From positions 2,766,001 through 2,830,000 of the forward strand of contig JAYJMM010000111.1 of assembly GCA_037349105.1 (NCBI GenBank): a stretch of 64,000 bases of DNA. The letters are read 5' to 3'. Made by a program: the position numbers and the translations under genes. The notes beneath the pieces are model-generated. The model was not told the DNA's origin. It saw only the letters and a list, made by a program, of their open reading frames with translations, and searched no databases. This DNA comes from Limnomonas spitsbergensis (taxonomy: Eukaryota; Chlorophyta; Chlorophyceae; Chlamydomonadales). Positions 43,905-56,303 of the stretch are shown here, piece after piece (the first letter of the stretch is position 1; every line of letters begins with the position of its first letter).

Positions 43905-46900
43905 CTGCGGGGGGACACAAGGGACGGGCGGGCGGTGGGTGGCAAGGGTAAAAGCTTTGAAGGCAGGCTTGGCGGCCTTGTTTCCGGCGTTCTTGTCTTT
44001 GAAGGCCAGGGCAGGCATCAGCGCGCCCTCGAGCTGCGGAACAAATTGTGTCCAGATTTACTACCAAGGCTGCAAACTATGGCACGATACGGCACAGGTT
44101 CAGCCAGATTGTACTACCAAGGTAGCACGATACGGCACAGGTTTAGCCAGATTGTACTACCAAGGTAGCATGCTACGGCACAGGTTCAGCCAGATTGTAC
44201 TACCAAGGTAGCACGATACGGCACAGGTTTAGCCAGATTGTACTACCAAGGTAGCACGATACGGCACAGGTTCAGCCAGACTGTACTACCAAGGTAGCAC
44301 GATACGGCACAGGTTCAGCCGGATTGCCCCCACAGCAGTAAGCTGTGGCATAGCTGACTTGTTTGCGAAACACTCTGGACTGTAGCTGAATCACCCAGAC
44401 CTGTAGCTGAATCATTTAGAAGTTAAGCTGGATTGTAGCTGAATCACCACGAGCTAACACCAGGTCACATGCGCCACAAATTGCCTTCACAGCTGTGACG
44501 TAGCTGACTTGAAGCTGAATCGTAGCTGAATCACCCTGAACTGTACCTGAATTGTAGCTGAATCAAGGCGAGCAAACACCAGGTCACATGCACCACAAAT
44601 TGCCTGCGGTCCTTCTTTCGATGCTCACCGTTTTGAGCCTGCCCCCCTTGCTCATGGCAATGGCCGAGAAGTTTGCTTCGTTGGTTGCATTGATGCCCCG
44701 GGTGAGCTCCTGCAGGGTTTGAGGATTAGGGTAGTTAAGGGTTTAAGGTTGAGGGTAAGGGTTAAGTTGAGGGTTAAGGGTAAGGGTTAAGGGTTGAGGG
44801 TAAGGGTTAAGGGTTAAGGGTTGAGGGTAAGGGTTAAGGGTTGAGGGTAAGGGTTAAGGGTTGAGGGTAAGGGTTAAGAGTAAGGGTTTAGGGTTTATTC
44901 TTCGTTGGCTGCACTGCTTGGCTCCTAGTGGGCTCCTGCAGGTTTAGGGTTTAGGGTAAGGGTTTAGGGTCAAGGTTGAGGTTTTAGGCTCGGTTGGATG
45001 CAGCGACAGTTCTACAACGGTAGCTGAACAATTTCAGAACTGTAGCTGAACAAGAATCGGCAAATTAAAAGTGTGCCTCCTGGAACCGCTTGAAAACAAG
45101 TCAACAGTTGTTTCAGATGTTGCCTTGTTTCCAGCCGGCGCTCCACTGGAGTGTTTATTTTAGTGAGTGGTAAACTGCTACAGTTCAGCTACACTGTGGC
45201 CCCCGGCCCTCTGCAGTTCAGCTACACTGTGGCCCCCGGCCCTCTGCAGTTCAGCTACACTGTGGCCCCCGGCCACACGCCCCTGGTTCGGCCAGCCCTG
45301 CTTCTTGGACCACCGGCCGAAGGCCGGTCCAGGTTGGGTGGCAATCGGCCCAGGGGTGGCCGCGGGGCGGCCAAGTTAAGGTGTTCCGGTACCCACTCAA
45401 ATAAACACAGTGCCTAGCCAGAGGCTGAAACCTGGCGCGCAAGGCATCCGGCCACAACGCTTCAACTTCACACGCAAGTCCCCCTCCAAAATGGGCAGCG
45501 CAGCGTATGAGTTGTTATCGTTGTAGTGTCGGCCCCTACGCATGCTCCCAATATCTTTCCAGGTATCTTTTTCCTCGGCCGAGCACCCAATATCGTGGCC
45601 CTTGCCGGGGGGCCCACGATTCCACCAACCAGCCGAGCATGCACTGGGATGTGTGGAATGTGGATGTGCCTTCATGTGCGTCATTCAACGAATGAGAAGA
45701 AAATGAGACAATGCCGAACAAAAGCGCGGCAGCGCAGGAGTGGCTGGAGTGGCACCAGGGATTGTTTTGGGGCTTAGGTGGCTTTCCGGGTGACCGGTGG
45801 TCACGAAAGTGGTAACCAAAGCATAAATTCGGCGAAGCTCAGGCTCATTTACATGACATAGCAAAATGTAGAATTCAACTACCGCAGATTTGTTTTTTCT
45901 TCCCTCAGGCATCCAGCAATGATTTATTTGGGTACTGCCCTCAGGGCAAACTGTCGACAAAAACTACCATATTAATTTGCGACTGAAAACTGGCATCAAC
46001 AATTATTAAATTCATGGCTCCCTCTACCACAAGCAACGTTAGTTACGAGGGAAGGCAAAGCAAATCTACAATAGGATCAGGAAGGTTTCGGAGCCTGCGG
46101 TGGGCTCTTCACCAAGGACTCGCTAATTCAGGTAACCAGCAATTGAGTCCCAAATGCCACTCTAACAACACCCGAGTGGCACAGCTGAAACATAAAGGCG
46201 CCTTCATGCCCTTTGCATCATGGGGGGCAAATCATAGACTGTTCTCATTGAATGCAGGGGGCTCATTGCATGGAGAGGTTCCACTGCATGGAAGGGGCTC
46301 ATTTCATGGAGAGGTTTCACTGCATGGAAGGGGCTCATTGCATGGAGAGGTTTCACTGCATGGAAGGGGCTCATTGCATGGAGAGGTTCCACTGCATGGA
46401 AGGGGCTCATTGCATGGAGAGGTTTCACTGCATGGAAGGGGCTCATTGCATGGAGAGGTTCCACTGCATGGAAGGGGCTCATTGCATGGAGAGGTTTCAC
46501 TGCATGGAAGGGGCTCATTGCATGGAGAGGTTTCACTGCATGGAAGGGGCTCATTGCATGGAGAGGTTTCATTGCATGGAGGGGGCTCATTGCATGGAGA
46601 TGTTTCACTGCATGGAAGGGGCTCATTGCATGGAGAGGTTTCACTGCATGGAAGGGGCTCGTTGCATGGAGAGGTTCCATTGCATGGAAGGGGCTCATTG
46701 CATGGAGAGGTTTCACTGCATGGAAGGGGCTCATTGCATGGAGAGGTTTCACTGCATGGAAGGGGCTCATTGCATGGAGAGGTTTCACTGCATGGAAGGG
46801 GCTCATTGCATGGAGAGGTTTCACTGCATGGAAGGGGCTCATTGCATGGAGAGGTTTCACTGCATGGAAGGGGCTCATTGCATGGAGAGGTTTCACTGCA

Positions 46901-49900
46901 TGGAGGGGGCTCATTGCATGGAGAGGTTTCACTGCATGGAAGGGGCTCATTGCATGGAGAGGTTTCACTGCATGGAGGGGGCTCATTGCATGGAGATGTT
47001 TCACTGCATGGAAGGGGCTCATTGCATGGAGAGGTTTCACTGCATGGAAGGGGCTCGTTGCATGGAGAGGTTTCACTGCATGGAAGGGGCTCATTGCATG
47101 GAGATGTTTCACTGCATGGAAGGGGCTCATTGCATGGAGAGGTTTCACTGCATGAAGGGGGCTCATTGCATGGAGATGTTTCACTGCATGGAAGGGGCTC
47201 ATTGCATGGAGAGGTTTCACTGCATGGAAGGGGCTCATTGCATGGAGAGGTTTCACTGCATGGAAGGGGCTCATTGCATGGAGAGGTTTCACTGCATGGA
47301 GGGGGCTCATTGCATGGAGATGTTTCACTGCATGGAAGGGGCTCATTGCATGGAGAGGTTTCACTGCATGGAAGGGGCTCATTGCATGGAGAGGTTTCAC
47401 TGCATGGAAGGGGCTCATTGCATGGAGAGGTTTCACTGCATGGAAGGGGCTCATTGCATGGAGAGGTCTCATTGCATGGAGAGGTTCCATTGCATGGAGG
47501 GGGCTCCTTGCATGGAGATGTTTCACTGCATGGAAGGGGCTCATTGCATGGAGAGGTTTCACTGCATGGAAGGGGCTCGTTGCATGGAGAGGTTTCATTG
47601 CATGGAGAGGTTCCATTGAATGCAGGGGGCTCATTGCATGGAGAGGTTTCACTGCATGGAAGGGGCTCATTGCATGGAGAGGTTTCACTGCATGGAGGGG
47701 GCTCATTGCATGGAGAGGTTTCACTGCATGGAAGGGGCTCATTGCATGGAGAGGTTTCACTGCATGGAGGGGGCTCATTGCATGGAGAGGTTTCACTGCA
47801 TGGAAGGGGCTCATTGCATGGAGAGGTTTCACTGCATGGAAGGGGCTCATTGCATGGAGAGGTTTCACTGAATGGGGGGGCTCATTGCATGGAGAGGTTT
47901 CACTGCATGGAGGGGGCTCATTGCATGGAGAGGTTTCATTGCATGGAAGGGGCTCATTGCATGGAGAGGTTTCACTGCATGGAAGGGGCTCATTGCATGG
48001 AGAGGTTTCACTGCATGGAAGGGGCTCATTGCATGGAGAGGTTTCACTGCATGGAAGGGGCTCATTGCATGGAGAGGTCTCCTTGCATGGAGAGGTTCCA
48101 TTGCATGGAGGGGGCTCCTTGCATGGAGAAATTTCACTGCATGGAGGGGGCTCATTGCATGGAGAGGTTTCACTGCATGGAAGGGGCTCATTGCATGGAG
48201 AGGTTCCACTGCATGGAAGGGGCTCATTGCATGGAGAGGTTCCACTGCATGGAAGGGGCTCATTGCATGGAGAGGTTTCACTGCATGGAGGGGGCTCATT
48301 GCATGGAGAGGTTTCACTGCATGGAAGGGGCTCATTGCATGGAGAGGTCTCATTGCATGGAGAGGTTCCATTGCATGGAGGGGGCTCCTTGCATGGAGAG
48401 GTTTCACTGCATGGAAGGGGCTCATTGCATGGAGAGGTTTCACTGCATGGAAGGGGCTCGTTGCATGGAGAGGTTCCATTGCATGGAGGGGGCTCCTTGC
48501 ATGGAGAGGTTTCACTGCATGGAAGGGGCTCATTGCATGGAGAGGTTTCACTGCATGGAAGGGGCTCGTTGCATGGAGAGGTTTCACTGCATGGAAGGGG
48601 CTCATTGCATGGAGAGGTTTCACTGCATGGAAGGGGCTCATTGCATGGAGAGGTTCCATTGCATGGAGGGGGCTCCTTGCATGGAGAGGTTTCACTGCAT
48701 GGAGGGGGCTCATTGCATGGAGAGGTTTCATTGCATGGAAGGGGCTCATTGCATGGAGAGGTTTCACTGCATGGAAGGGGCTCATTGCATGGAGAGGTTT
48801 CACTGCATGGAGAGGTTTCACTGCATGGAAGGGGCTCATTGCATGGAGAGGTTTCACTGCATGGAAGGGGCTCGTTGCATGGAGAGGTTCCATTGCATGG
48901 AGGGGGCTCCTTGCATGGAGAGGTTTCATTGCATGGAAGGGGCTCATTGCATGGAGAGGTTTCACTGCATGGAAGGGGCTCATTGCATGGAGAGGTTCCA
49001 TTGCATGGAGGGGGCTCCTTGCATGGAGAGGTTTCACTGCATGGAAGGGGCTCATTGCATGGAGAGGTTCCATTGCATGGAGGGGGCTCCTTGCATGGAG
49101 AGGTTTCACTGCATGGAAGGGGCTCATTGCATGGAGAGGTTTCACTGCATGGAAGGGGCTCATTGCATGGAGAGGCTCCATTGAATGCAGGGGGCTCATT
49201 GCATGGAGAGGTTTCACTGCATGGAAGGGGCTCATTGCATGGAGAGGTTTCACTGCATGGAAGGGGCTCATTGCATGGAGAGGTTCCACTGCATGGAAGG
49301 GGCTCATTGCATGGAGAGGTTTCACTGCATGGAAGGGGCTCATTTCATGGAGATGTTTCACTGCATGGAAGGGGCTCATTGCATGGAGAGGTTTCACTGC
49401 ATGGAAGGGGCTCATTGCATGGAGAGGTTCCACTGCATGGAAGGGGCTCATTGCATGGAGAGTTTCACTGCATGGAAGGGGCTCATTGCATGGAGAGGTT
49501 TCACTGCATGGAGGGGCTCATTGCATGGAGAGGTTTCATTGCATGGAGAGGTTTCATTGCATGGAAGGGGCTCATTGCATGGAGAGGTTTCACTGCATGG
49601 AAGGGGCTCATTGCATGGAGAGGTTTCACTGCATGGAGGGGGCTCATTGCATGGAGAGGTTTCATTGCATGGAGAGGTTTCACTGCATGGAAGGGGCTCA
49701 TTGCATGGAGAGGTTTCATTGCATGGAAGGGGCTCATTGCATGGAGAGGTTTCACTGCATGGAGGGGGCTCATTGCATGGAGAGGTTTCACTGCATGGAA
49801 GGGGCTCATTGCATGGAGAGGTTTCACTGCATGGAGGGGGCTCATTGCATGGAGAGGTTTCTTTGCATGGAGAGGTTTCATTGCATGGAAGGGGCTCATT

Positions 49901-52900
49901 GCATGGAGAGGTTTCACTGCATGGAAGGGGCTCATTGCATGGAGAGGTTTCACTGCATGGAGGGGGCTCATTGCATGGAGAGGTTTCATTGCATGGAGAG
50001 GTTTCACTGCATGGAAGGGGCTCATTGCATGGAGAGGTTTCATTGCATGGAAGGGGCTCATTGCATGGAGAGGTTTCACTGCATGGAGGGGGCTCATTGC
50101 ATGGAGCGGTTTCACTGCATGGAAGGGGCTCGTTGCATGGTGAGGTTTCACTGCATGGAAGGGGCTCATTGCATGGAGAGGTTCCACTGCATGGAAGGGG
50201 CTCATTGCATGGAGAGGTTTCACTGCATGGAAGGGGCTCATTGCATGGAGAGGTTTCACTGCATGGAAGGGGCTCATTGCATGGAGAGGTTTCACTGCAT
50301 GGAAGGGGCTCATTGCATGGAGAGGTTTCACTGCATGGAAGGGGCTCATTGCATGGAGAGGTTTCATTGCATGGAGGGGGCTCATTGCATGGAGATGTTT
50401 CACTGCATGGAAGGGGCTCATTGCATGGAGAGGTTTCACTGCATGGAAGGGGCTCGTTGCATGGAGAGGTTCAATTGCATGGAAGGGGCTCATTGCATGG
50501 AGAGGTTTCACTGCATGGAAGGGGCTCATTGCATGGAGAGGTTTCACTGCATGGAAGGGGCTCATTGCATGGAGAGGTTTCACTGCATGGAAGGGGCTCA
50601 TTGCATGGAGAGGTTTCACTGCATGGAAGGGGCTCATTGCATGGAGAGGTTTCACTGCATGGAAGGGGCTCATTGCATGGAGAGGTTTCACTGCATGGAG
50701 GGGGCTCATTGCATGGAGAGGTTTCACTGCATGGAAGGGGCTCATTGCATGGAGAGGTTTCACTGCATGGAGGGGGCTCATTGCATGGAGATGTTTCACT
50801 GCATGGAAGGGGCTCATTGCATGGAGAGGTTTCACTGCATGGAAGGGGCTCGTTGCATGGAGAGGTTTCACTGCATGGAAGGGGGCTCATTGCATGGAGA
50901 GGTTTCACTGCATGGAAGGGGCTCATTGCATGGAGAGGTTTCACTGCATGAAGGGGCTCATTGCATGGAGATGTTTCACTGCATGGAAGGGGCTCATTGC
51001 ATGGAGAGGTTTCACTGCATGGAAGGGGCTCATTGCATGGAGAGGTTTCACTGCATGGAAGGGGCTCATTGCATGGAGAGGTTTCACTGCATGGGAGGGG
51101 GCTCATTGCATGGAGATGTTTCACTGCATGGAAGGGGCTCATTGCATGGAGAGGTTTCACTGCATGGAAGGGGCTCATTGCATGGAGAGGTTTCACTGCA
51201 TGGAAGGGGCTCATTGCATGGAGAGGTTTCACTGCATGGAAGGGGCTCATTGCATGGAGAGGTCTCATTGCATGGAGAGGTTCCATTGCATGGAGGGGGC
51301 TCCTTGCATGGAGATGTTTCAACTGCATGGAAGGGGCTCATGGCATGGAGAGGTTCACTGCATGGAAGGGGCTCGTTGCATGGACAGGTTTCATTGCATG
51401 GAGAGGTTCCATTGAATGCAGGGGGCTCATTGCATGGAGAGGTTTCACTGCATGGAAGGGGCTCATTGCATGGAGAGGTTTCACTGCATGGAGGGGCTCA
51501 TTGCATGGAGAGGTTTCACTGCATGGAAGGGGCTCATTGCATGGAGAGGTTTCACTGCATGGAGGGGGCTCATTGCATGGAGAGGTTTCACTGCATGGAA
51601 GGGGCTCATTGCATGGAGAGGTTTCACTGCATGGAAGGGGCTCATTGCATGGAGAGGTTTCACTGCATGGAGGGGCTCATTGCATGGAGAGGTTTCACTG
51701 CATGGAGGGGGCTCATTGCATGGAGAGGTTTCATTGCATGGAAGGGGCTCATTGCATGGAGAGGTTTCACTGCATGGAAGGGGCTCATTGCATGGAGAGG
51801 TTTCACTGCATGGAAGGGGCTCATTGCATGGAGAGGTTTCACTGCATGGAAGGGGCTCATTGCATGGAGAGGTCTCCTTGCATGGAGAGGTTCCATTGCA
51901 TGGAGGGGGCACCTTGCATGGAGAAATTTCACTGCATGGAGGGGGCTCATTGCATGGAGAGGTTTCACTGCATGGAAGGGGCTCATTGCATGGAGAGGTT
52001 CCACTGCATGGAAGGGGCTCATTGCATGGAGAGGTTCCACTGCATGGAAGGGGCTCATTGCATGGAGAGGTTTCACTGCATGGAGGGGGCTCATTGCATG
52101 GAGAGGTTTCACTGCATGGAAGGGGCTCATTGCATGGAGAGGTCTCATTGCATGGAGAGGTTCCATTGCATGGAGGGGGCTCCTTGCATGGAGAGGTTTC
52201 ACTGCATGGAAGGGGCTCATTGCATGGAGAGGTTTCATTGCATGGAGAGGTTTCACTGCATGGAAGGGGCTCATTGCATGGAGAGGTTTCATTGCATGGA
52301 AGGGGCTCATTGCATGGAGAGGTTTCACTGCATGGAGGGGGCTCATTGCATGGAGAGGTTTCACTGCATGGAGGGGGCTCATTGCATGGAGAGGTTTCAC
52401 TGCATGGAAGGGGCTCGTTGCATGGAGAGGTTCCATTGCATGGAGGGGGCTCCTTGCATGGAGAGGTTTCACTGCATGGAGGGGGCTCATTGCATGGAGA
52501 GGTTTCATTGCATGGAAGGGGCTCATTGCATGGAGAGGTTTCACTGCATGGAAGGGGCTCATTGCATGGAGAGGTTTCACTGCATGGAGAGGTTTCACTG
52601 CATGGAAGGGGCTCATTGCATGGAGAGGTTTCACTGCATGGAAGGGGCTCGTTGCATGGAGAGGTTCCATTGCATGGAGGGGGCTCCTTGCATGGAGAGG
52701 TTTCATTGCATGGAAGGGGCTCATTGCATGGAGAGGTTTCACTGCATGGAAGGGGCTCATTGCATGGAGAGGTTCCATTGCATGGAGGGGGCTCCTTGCA
52801 TGGAGAGGTTTCACTGCATGGAAGGGGCTCATTGCATGGAGAGGTTCCATTGCATGGAGGGGGCTCCTTGCATGGAGAGGTTTCACTGCATGGAAGGGGC

Positions 52901-54925
52901 TCATTGCATGGAGAGGTTTCACTGCATGGAAGGGGCTCATTGCATGGAGAGGCTCCATTGAATGCAGGGGGCTCATTGCATGGAGAGGTTTCACTGCATG
53001 GAAGGGGCTCATTGCATGGAGAGGTTTCACTGCATGGAAGGGGCTCATTGCATGGAGAAGTTTCACTGCATGGAAGGGGCTCATTGCATGGAGAGGTTTC
53101 ACTGCATGGAAGGGGCTCATTTCATGGAGATGTTTCACTGCATGGAAGGGGCTCATTGCATGGAGAGGTTTCACTGCATGGAAGGGGCTCATTGCATGGA
53201 GAGGTTCCACTGCATGGAAGGGGCTCATTGCATGGAGAGGTTTCACTGCATGGAAGGGGCTCATTGCATGGAGAGGTTTCACTGCATGGAGGGGGCTCAT
53301 TGCATGGAGAGGTTTCATTGCATGGAGAGGTTTCATTGCATGGAAGGGGCTCATTGCATGGAGAGGTTTCACTGCATGGAAGGGGCTCATTGCATGGAGA
53401 GGTTTCACTGCATGGAGGGGGCTCATTGCATGGAGAGGTTTCATTGCATGGAGAGGTTTCACTGCATGGAAGGGGCTCATTGCATGGAGAGGTTTCATTG
53501 CATGGAAGGGGCTCATTGCATGGAGAGGTTTCACTGCATGGAGGGGGCTCATTGCATGGAGAGGTTTCACTGCATGGAAGGGGCTCATTGCATGGAGAGG
53601 TTTCACTGCATGGAGGGGGCTCATTGCATGGAGAGGTTTCATTGCATGGAGAGGTTTCATTGCATGGAAGGGGCTCATTGCATGGAGAGGTTTCACTGCA
53701 TGGAAGGGGCTCATTGCATGGAGAGGTTTCACTGCATGGAGGGGGCTCATTGCATGGAGAGGTTTCATTGCATGGAGAGGTTTCACTGCATGGAAGGGGC
53801 TCATTGCATGGAGAGGTTTCATTGCATGGAAGGGGCTCATTGCATGGAGAGGTTTCACTGCATGGAGGGGGCTCATTGCATGGAGAGGTTTCACTGCATG
53901 GAAGGGGCTTGTTGCATGGAGAGGTTTCACTGCATGGAAGGGGCTCATTGCATGGAGAGGTTTCACTGCATGGAAGGGGCTCATTGCATGGAGAGGTTCC
54001 ACTGCATGGAAGGGGCTCATTGCATGGAGAGGTTTCACTGCATGGAGGGGGCTCATTGCATGGAGAGGTTTCACTGCATGGAAGGGGCTCATTGCATGGA
54101 GAGGTTTCACTGCATGGAAGGGGCCCATTGCATGGAGAGGTTTCACTGCATGGAAGGGGCTCATTGCATGGAGAGGTTTCACTGCATGGAAGGGGCTCAT
54201 TGCATGGAGAGGTTTCACTGCATGGAAGGGGCTCATTGCATAGAGAGGTTTCACTGCATGGAAGGGGCTCATTGCATGGAGAGGTTTCACTGCATGGAAG
54301 GGGCTCATTGCATGGAGAGGTCTCATTGCATGGAGAGGTTCCATTGCATGGAGGGGGCTTCTTGCATGGAGAAATTTCATTGCATGGAGGGGGCTCGTTG
54401 CATGGAGGAGTGTCATTTCTTATGCTGCATCAAAGGGGCATGTGGGAATGTTTCGCAACCCCCAACAGGGGCATGCACGAATGCAGGATTAGCCATGCTT
54501 CCTGTTCCTAAAGAGGTAATTTGGCCCCTGCTGCTCGCTTGTACCTTGTCTTCTTTGTAACGCTCCAGCTCGATGCCCTTTTTTGGCGGCTTGTCGTATT
54601 TACCTGTGAATAAGGTATCGGGCATCAAATACCGTTCAGAGGTCGTAAATGAGATTTTGATGCCGCCGGCAGTTGTTGCACATTTCTACCGCGGCGCGAT
54701 GACCAAGGGTTCACCTAACAGCCAGTCAAAGCAAACTGGGCGGGCGTGAATCTACGCTGGTCGATGAAACATGAAAAAAATGGACAAAATGGACATTGCT
54801 TCGCCAGAGGTCACGCCTCCAATAGCCGCACCTTTCCGCTGTCCAGGAACCTTGCCGTGTCGGTTTGCCACCGATTGCTTCTTCTTGTCGATCTTCTTTC
54901 CAATCTTCACGGGTTTTTGAGGCAT
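43749..54925 (-). CDS. Gene 2: UPF0390/DUF2462-type small basic protein, four exons
   Basis: Complement of 54832-54925, 54545-54603, 44629-44709 and 43749-43904: 390 nt, 129 codons plus TGA, complete from ATG. All introns are GT-AG and phases agree (1,0,0). The protein starts [17 protein letters not shown], continues [21 protein letters not shown], then [20 protein letters not shown], a Gly-Gly-x-Leu-Lys motif, and a C-terminal extension rich in Lys then Asp/Glu (KEDD...[11 protein letters not shown]). From memory, the HGK..RKG, PPKK, Y/FKEDKELT..IN..NE and GG order is the hallmark of the UPF0390 family (human C19orf53, Leydig cell tumour 10 kDa homologue), whose function is not established. 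The C-terminal tail is longer than I recall for the family. The gene covers 11.2 kb, mostly a 9.8-kb intron filled by the second 36-bp array. Confidence 0.85.
43905..44628 (-). repeat. Gene 2 intron 3: exon 4 copy, 43-bp array and a tandem duplication
   Basis: A decayed copy of the exon 4 start with its acceptor lies at 43960-44033 (minus: ccgcag, then [21 protein letters not shown]). A 43-bp unit (gccagattgtactaccaagg with tagcacgatacggcacagg) repeats about six times at 44060-44325. The segment with caccaggtcacatgcgccac and aaattgcct is duplicated (about 44458 and 44577), with gtagctgaatc motifs between. Confidence 0.82.
44629..44709 (-). CDS. Gene 2 exon 3
   Basis: Acceptor cctcaaaccctgcag, donor GTGAGC, 81 nt, phase 0 in and out. 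It encodes [19 protein letters not shown] and SKGGRLKT, the most diagnostic part of the UPF0390 pattern. Confidence 0.85.
44710..46249. other. Right part of gene 2 intron 2: telomere-like repeats, exon 3 copy, 33-bp triplet, dispersed segments
   Basis: Degenerate aagggttgagggt/tttaggg repeats run 44715-44990. At 44899-44935 there is a partial copy of the exon 3 start (minus: ctgcag, gagcccac, then gccaacgaag). A 33-bp unit (cagttcagctacactgtggc with ccccggccctctg) repeats three times at 45181-45279. 45326-45372 and 45936-46003 match other parts of the window. 46014-46247 is unique and runs open into the satellite. No exon is supported in 45400-45930. Confidence 0.7.
45936..46003. repeat. Dispersed repeat shared with intron 4 of gene 1
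   Basis: ctgccctcagggcaaactgt, gacaaaaact and gactgaaaactggcatcaac parallel 35318-35395 (ctgccctcagggcaaattgt and gagtgaaaactggcatccac). It looks like the end of a dispersed element; its full extent is unknown. Confidence 0.7.
46250..54415. repeat. Second intronic 36-bp satellite array, about 225 copies
   Basis: The unit is two related 18-mers, ttgcatggagaggtttca and ctgcatggaaggggctca, so the array is dimeric. Lone 18-mers occur in places. The marker gaatgcaggggg recurs near 46248, 47617, 49183, 51414 and 52960, and long blocks repeat at about 3.8 kb. Single-base indels (for example gaatggggggg near 47872) shift the open frames. The period is divisible by 3, giving long shadow frames on both strands. 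The array lies wholly in intron 2 of gene 2 and shares no unit sequence with the array in gene 1. Confidence 0.96.
54416..54544. other. Donor-proximal part of gene 2 intron 2
   Basis: Unique sequence between the satellite and the exon 2 donor (minus: aag/GTACAA). No feature is recognised. Confidence 0.6.
54545..54603 (-). CDS. Gene 2 exon 2 (KYDKPPKK...YKEDK)
   Basis: Acceptor ccttattcacag, donor GTACAA, 59 nt, phase 1 in and phase 0 out. It encodes [19 protein letters not shown], joining RKG upstream to ELTRGIN downstream as in the UPF0390 family. Confidence 0.85.
54832..54925 (-). CDS. Gene 2 exon 1 (start codon)
   Basis: ATG at 54925, 94 nt to donor aaag/GTGCGG, phase 1 out. It encodes [17 protein letters not shown] and then [14 protein letters not shown], a basic N-terminus. 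Intron 1 (54604-54831) is only 228 bp and is one of the few introns here without an obvious tandem array. Confidence 0.82.
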
Positions 54926-55682
54926 GGCGAATCGCGCCGCTTGCTAGCTGCGCTAAACGAATGTCGACAAGTAGAATAGCGGACAGGCGCTTTGACCCAC
55001 ACCACCCGGCCCCACTCCACACTTTTGAAGCAGTCGTCCACATGGTGACTCATTGTCAGTGTTTATTTGGGGATATCATGCAACAACTCAGCTTCATCAT
55101 GCCCTATGGCCACGATTTCAAGAACTGTGAATCTTATGGAGAGAGCGGAGGGAAATTTGAGTGACAGCATTATGAAGATTGAAGAACATGTGGTGGCCCA
55201 CATACATGTTTAGACTTTAGAACAATGCACACCACATACATGTGTCGCGCGGTAATTGAGACACAATACTCAGCAGCAGTTCGAAAAGGTTGCATGCCCT
55301 AAAAGGGAGATGCACTCGTCATTATGATGTTAATTGAGCTACGTGTCCGATCCGAGATGTGCCATACAAGACGCCCCATACACATTGTTGGTTTGAATAA
55401 TTACCCAAACTCGAGGCATTCAATCCTGTCAGTTGCAGGGCTTGGGCACCCCCCCGGGCCGCATACGAGCGAGGAGCAGGGAGAAGAAATTATCATGCCC
55501 TCACTAGAGGACTAGACGTTCCTCACAGCCACCCGTCCCATTCAAAACGGCCATGTGGTTAATTGCAAAACCCAAAGTGTGTTTATTGTATGATGCTCTT
55601 GTTGCAACATGGCCATGTGAAGATTAGTTGTGTCAGTCCAGCAGAGCATCACATTTAATATCATACATTCCCCCTCTTGGGG
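54926..55682. other. Upstream region of gene 2, to the LTR element
   Basis: Unique, moderately AT-rich sequence holding the presumed gene 2 promoter. No TATA box or other element is convincing. The short open frames have no recognisable product. Confidence 0.5.
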
Positions 55683-56303
55683 TGCTAAGTGCCCTTTATA
55701 GGGGTTAACTAGCGTGTGCAGGAGCGATAAACTGCTGGCAGACAGTTTATCCTCGACTAATCCTCGGGTTACTGCACTAACCTTTGATGATTCCTCTCTT
55801 ACTGTTGACAAAAGTAGCGAAGTGAACTCGTTCCTGCTGGGGCTAGTTGTACTGAAGCCGACTGTTGACAGTAGGAAATGGTGTGGAACGGACTTGAGAG
55901 TCGATCCAGCCGAAGTGATGAGGAAGGTGGAGCCGAAGAGGCGACTCTCTGATGAGGAGGATCGACTGCTGGCGCAGTAAATCGACTTGGTAGCCAGGAA
56001 AGGCTTGGGTAGCAGCTCACAGTGTCGAATTATAACCTAGAGATAGAACTGTTGAAGCTCACAGTGTAGGGTATAATCGAGATATAGAGCTGAGATGGAT
56101 GAAGTAGAGAAGCTGATGCTAGAGATCACGAATAAGTGTAGTGGTTAACTAGAGATATTCGATCAGTGTAACGATCAGGGCCTATTACTGAATGATGTGG
56201 TCTTGGAGAAATAGGATCAGTGTAGTGTAAACTAGAGATCTCCTATTAGTGCAGTGTCCTGGCCTTGATAAGAGGCCGAAATATCACAGTTGGACGTTAA
56301 TCC
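55683..56303. repeat. Long terminal direct repeat, copy A
   Basis: Begins tgctaagtgccctttatagg and matches 63380-64000 at a constant offset of 7697, with no difference seen. The 88-codon frames inside both copies translate identically. Copy B is cut by the window edge, so the true right end of copy A may lie beyond 56303. The 5' TG agrees with LTR structure. Confidence 0.88.

Noticed and set aside
46014..54560. Long [12 protein letters not shown] / [12 protein letters not shown] / [11 protein letters not shown] reading frames
   Set aside because: Same reasoning for the second 36-bp array. Frames switch at each single-base indel, which would not be tolerated in a real repeat protein.
54545..54685. 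Longer reading of gene 2 exon 2 beginning after gcggtag at 54686
   Set aside because: The frame is open, but the phase does not fit exon 1 (which ends in phase 1). The acceptor at 54604-54606 gives the right phase and the family motif [11 protein letters not shown].
55714..55980. 88-codon frame inside the terminal repeats as a gene
   Set aside because: It is present identically in both repeats, has no recognisable domain and is matched by an opposite-strand frame; more likely part of the repeat.
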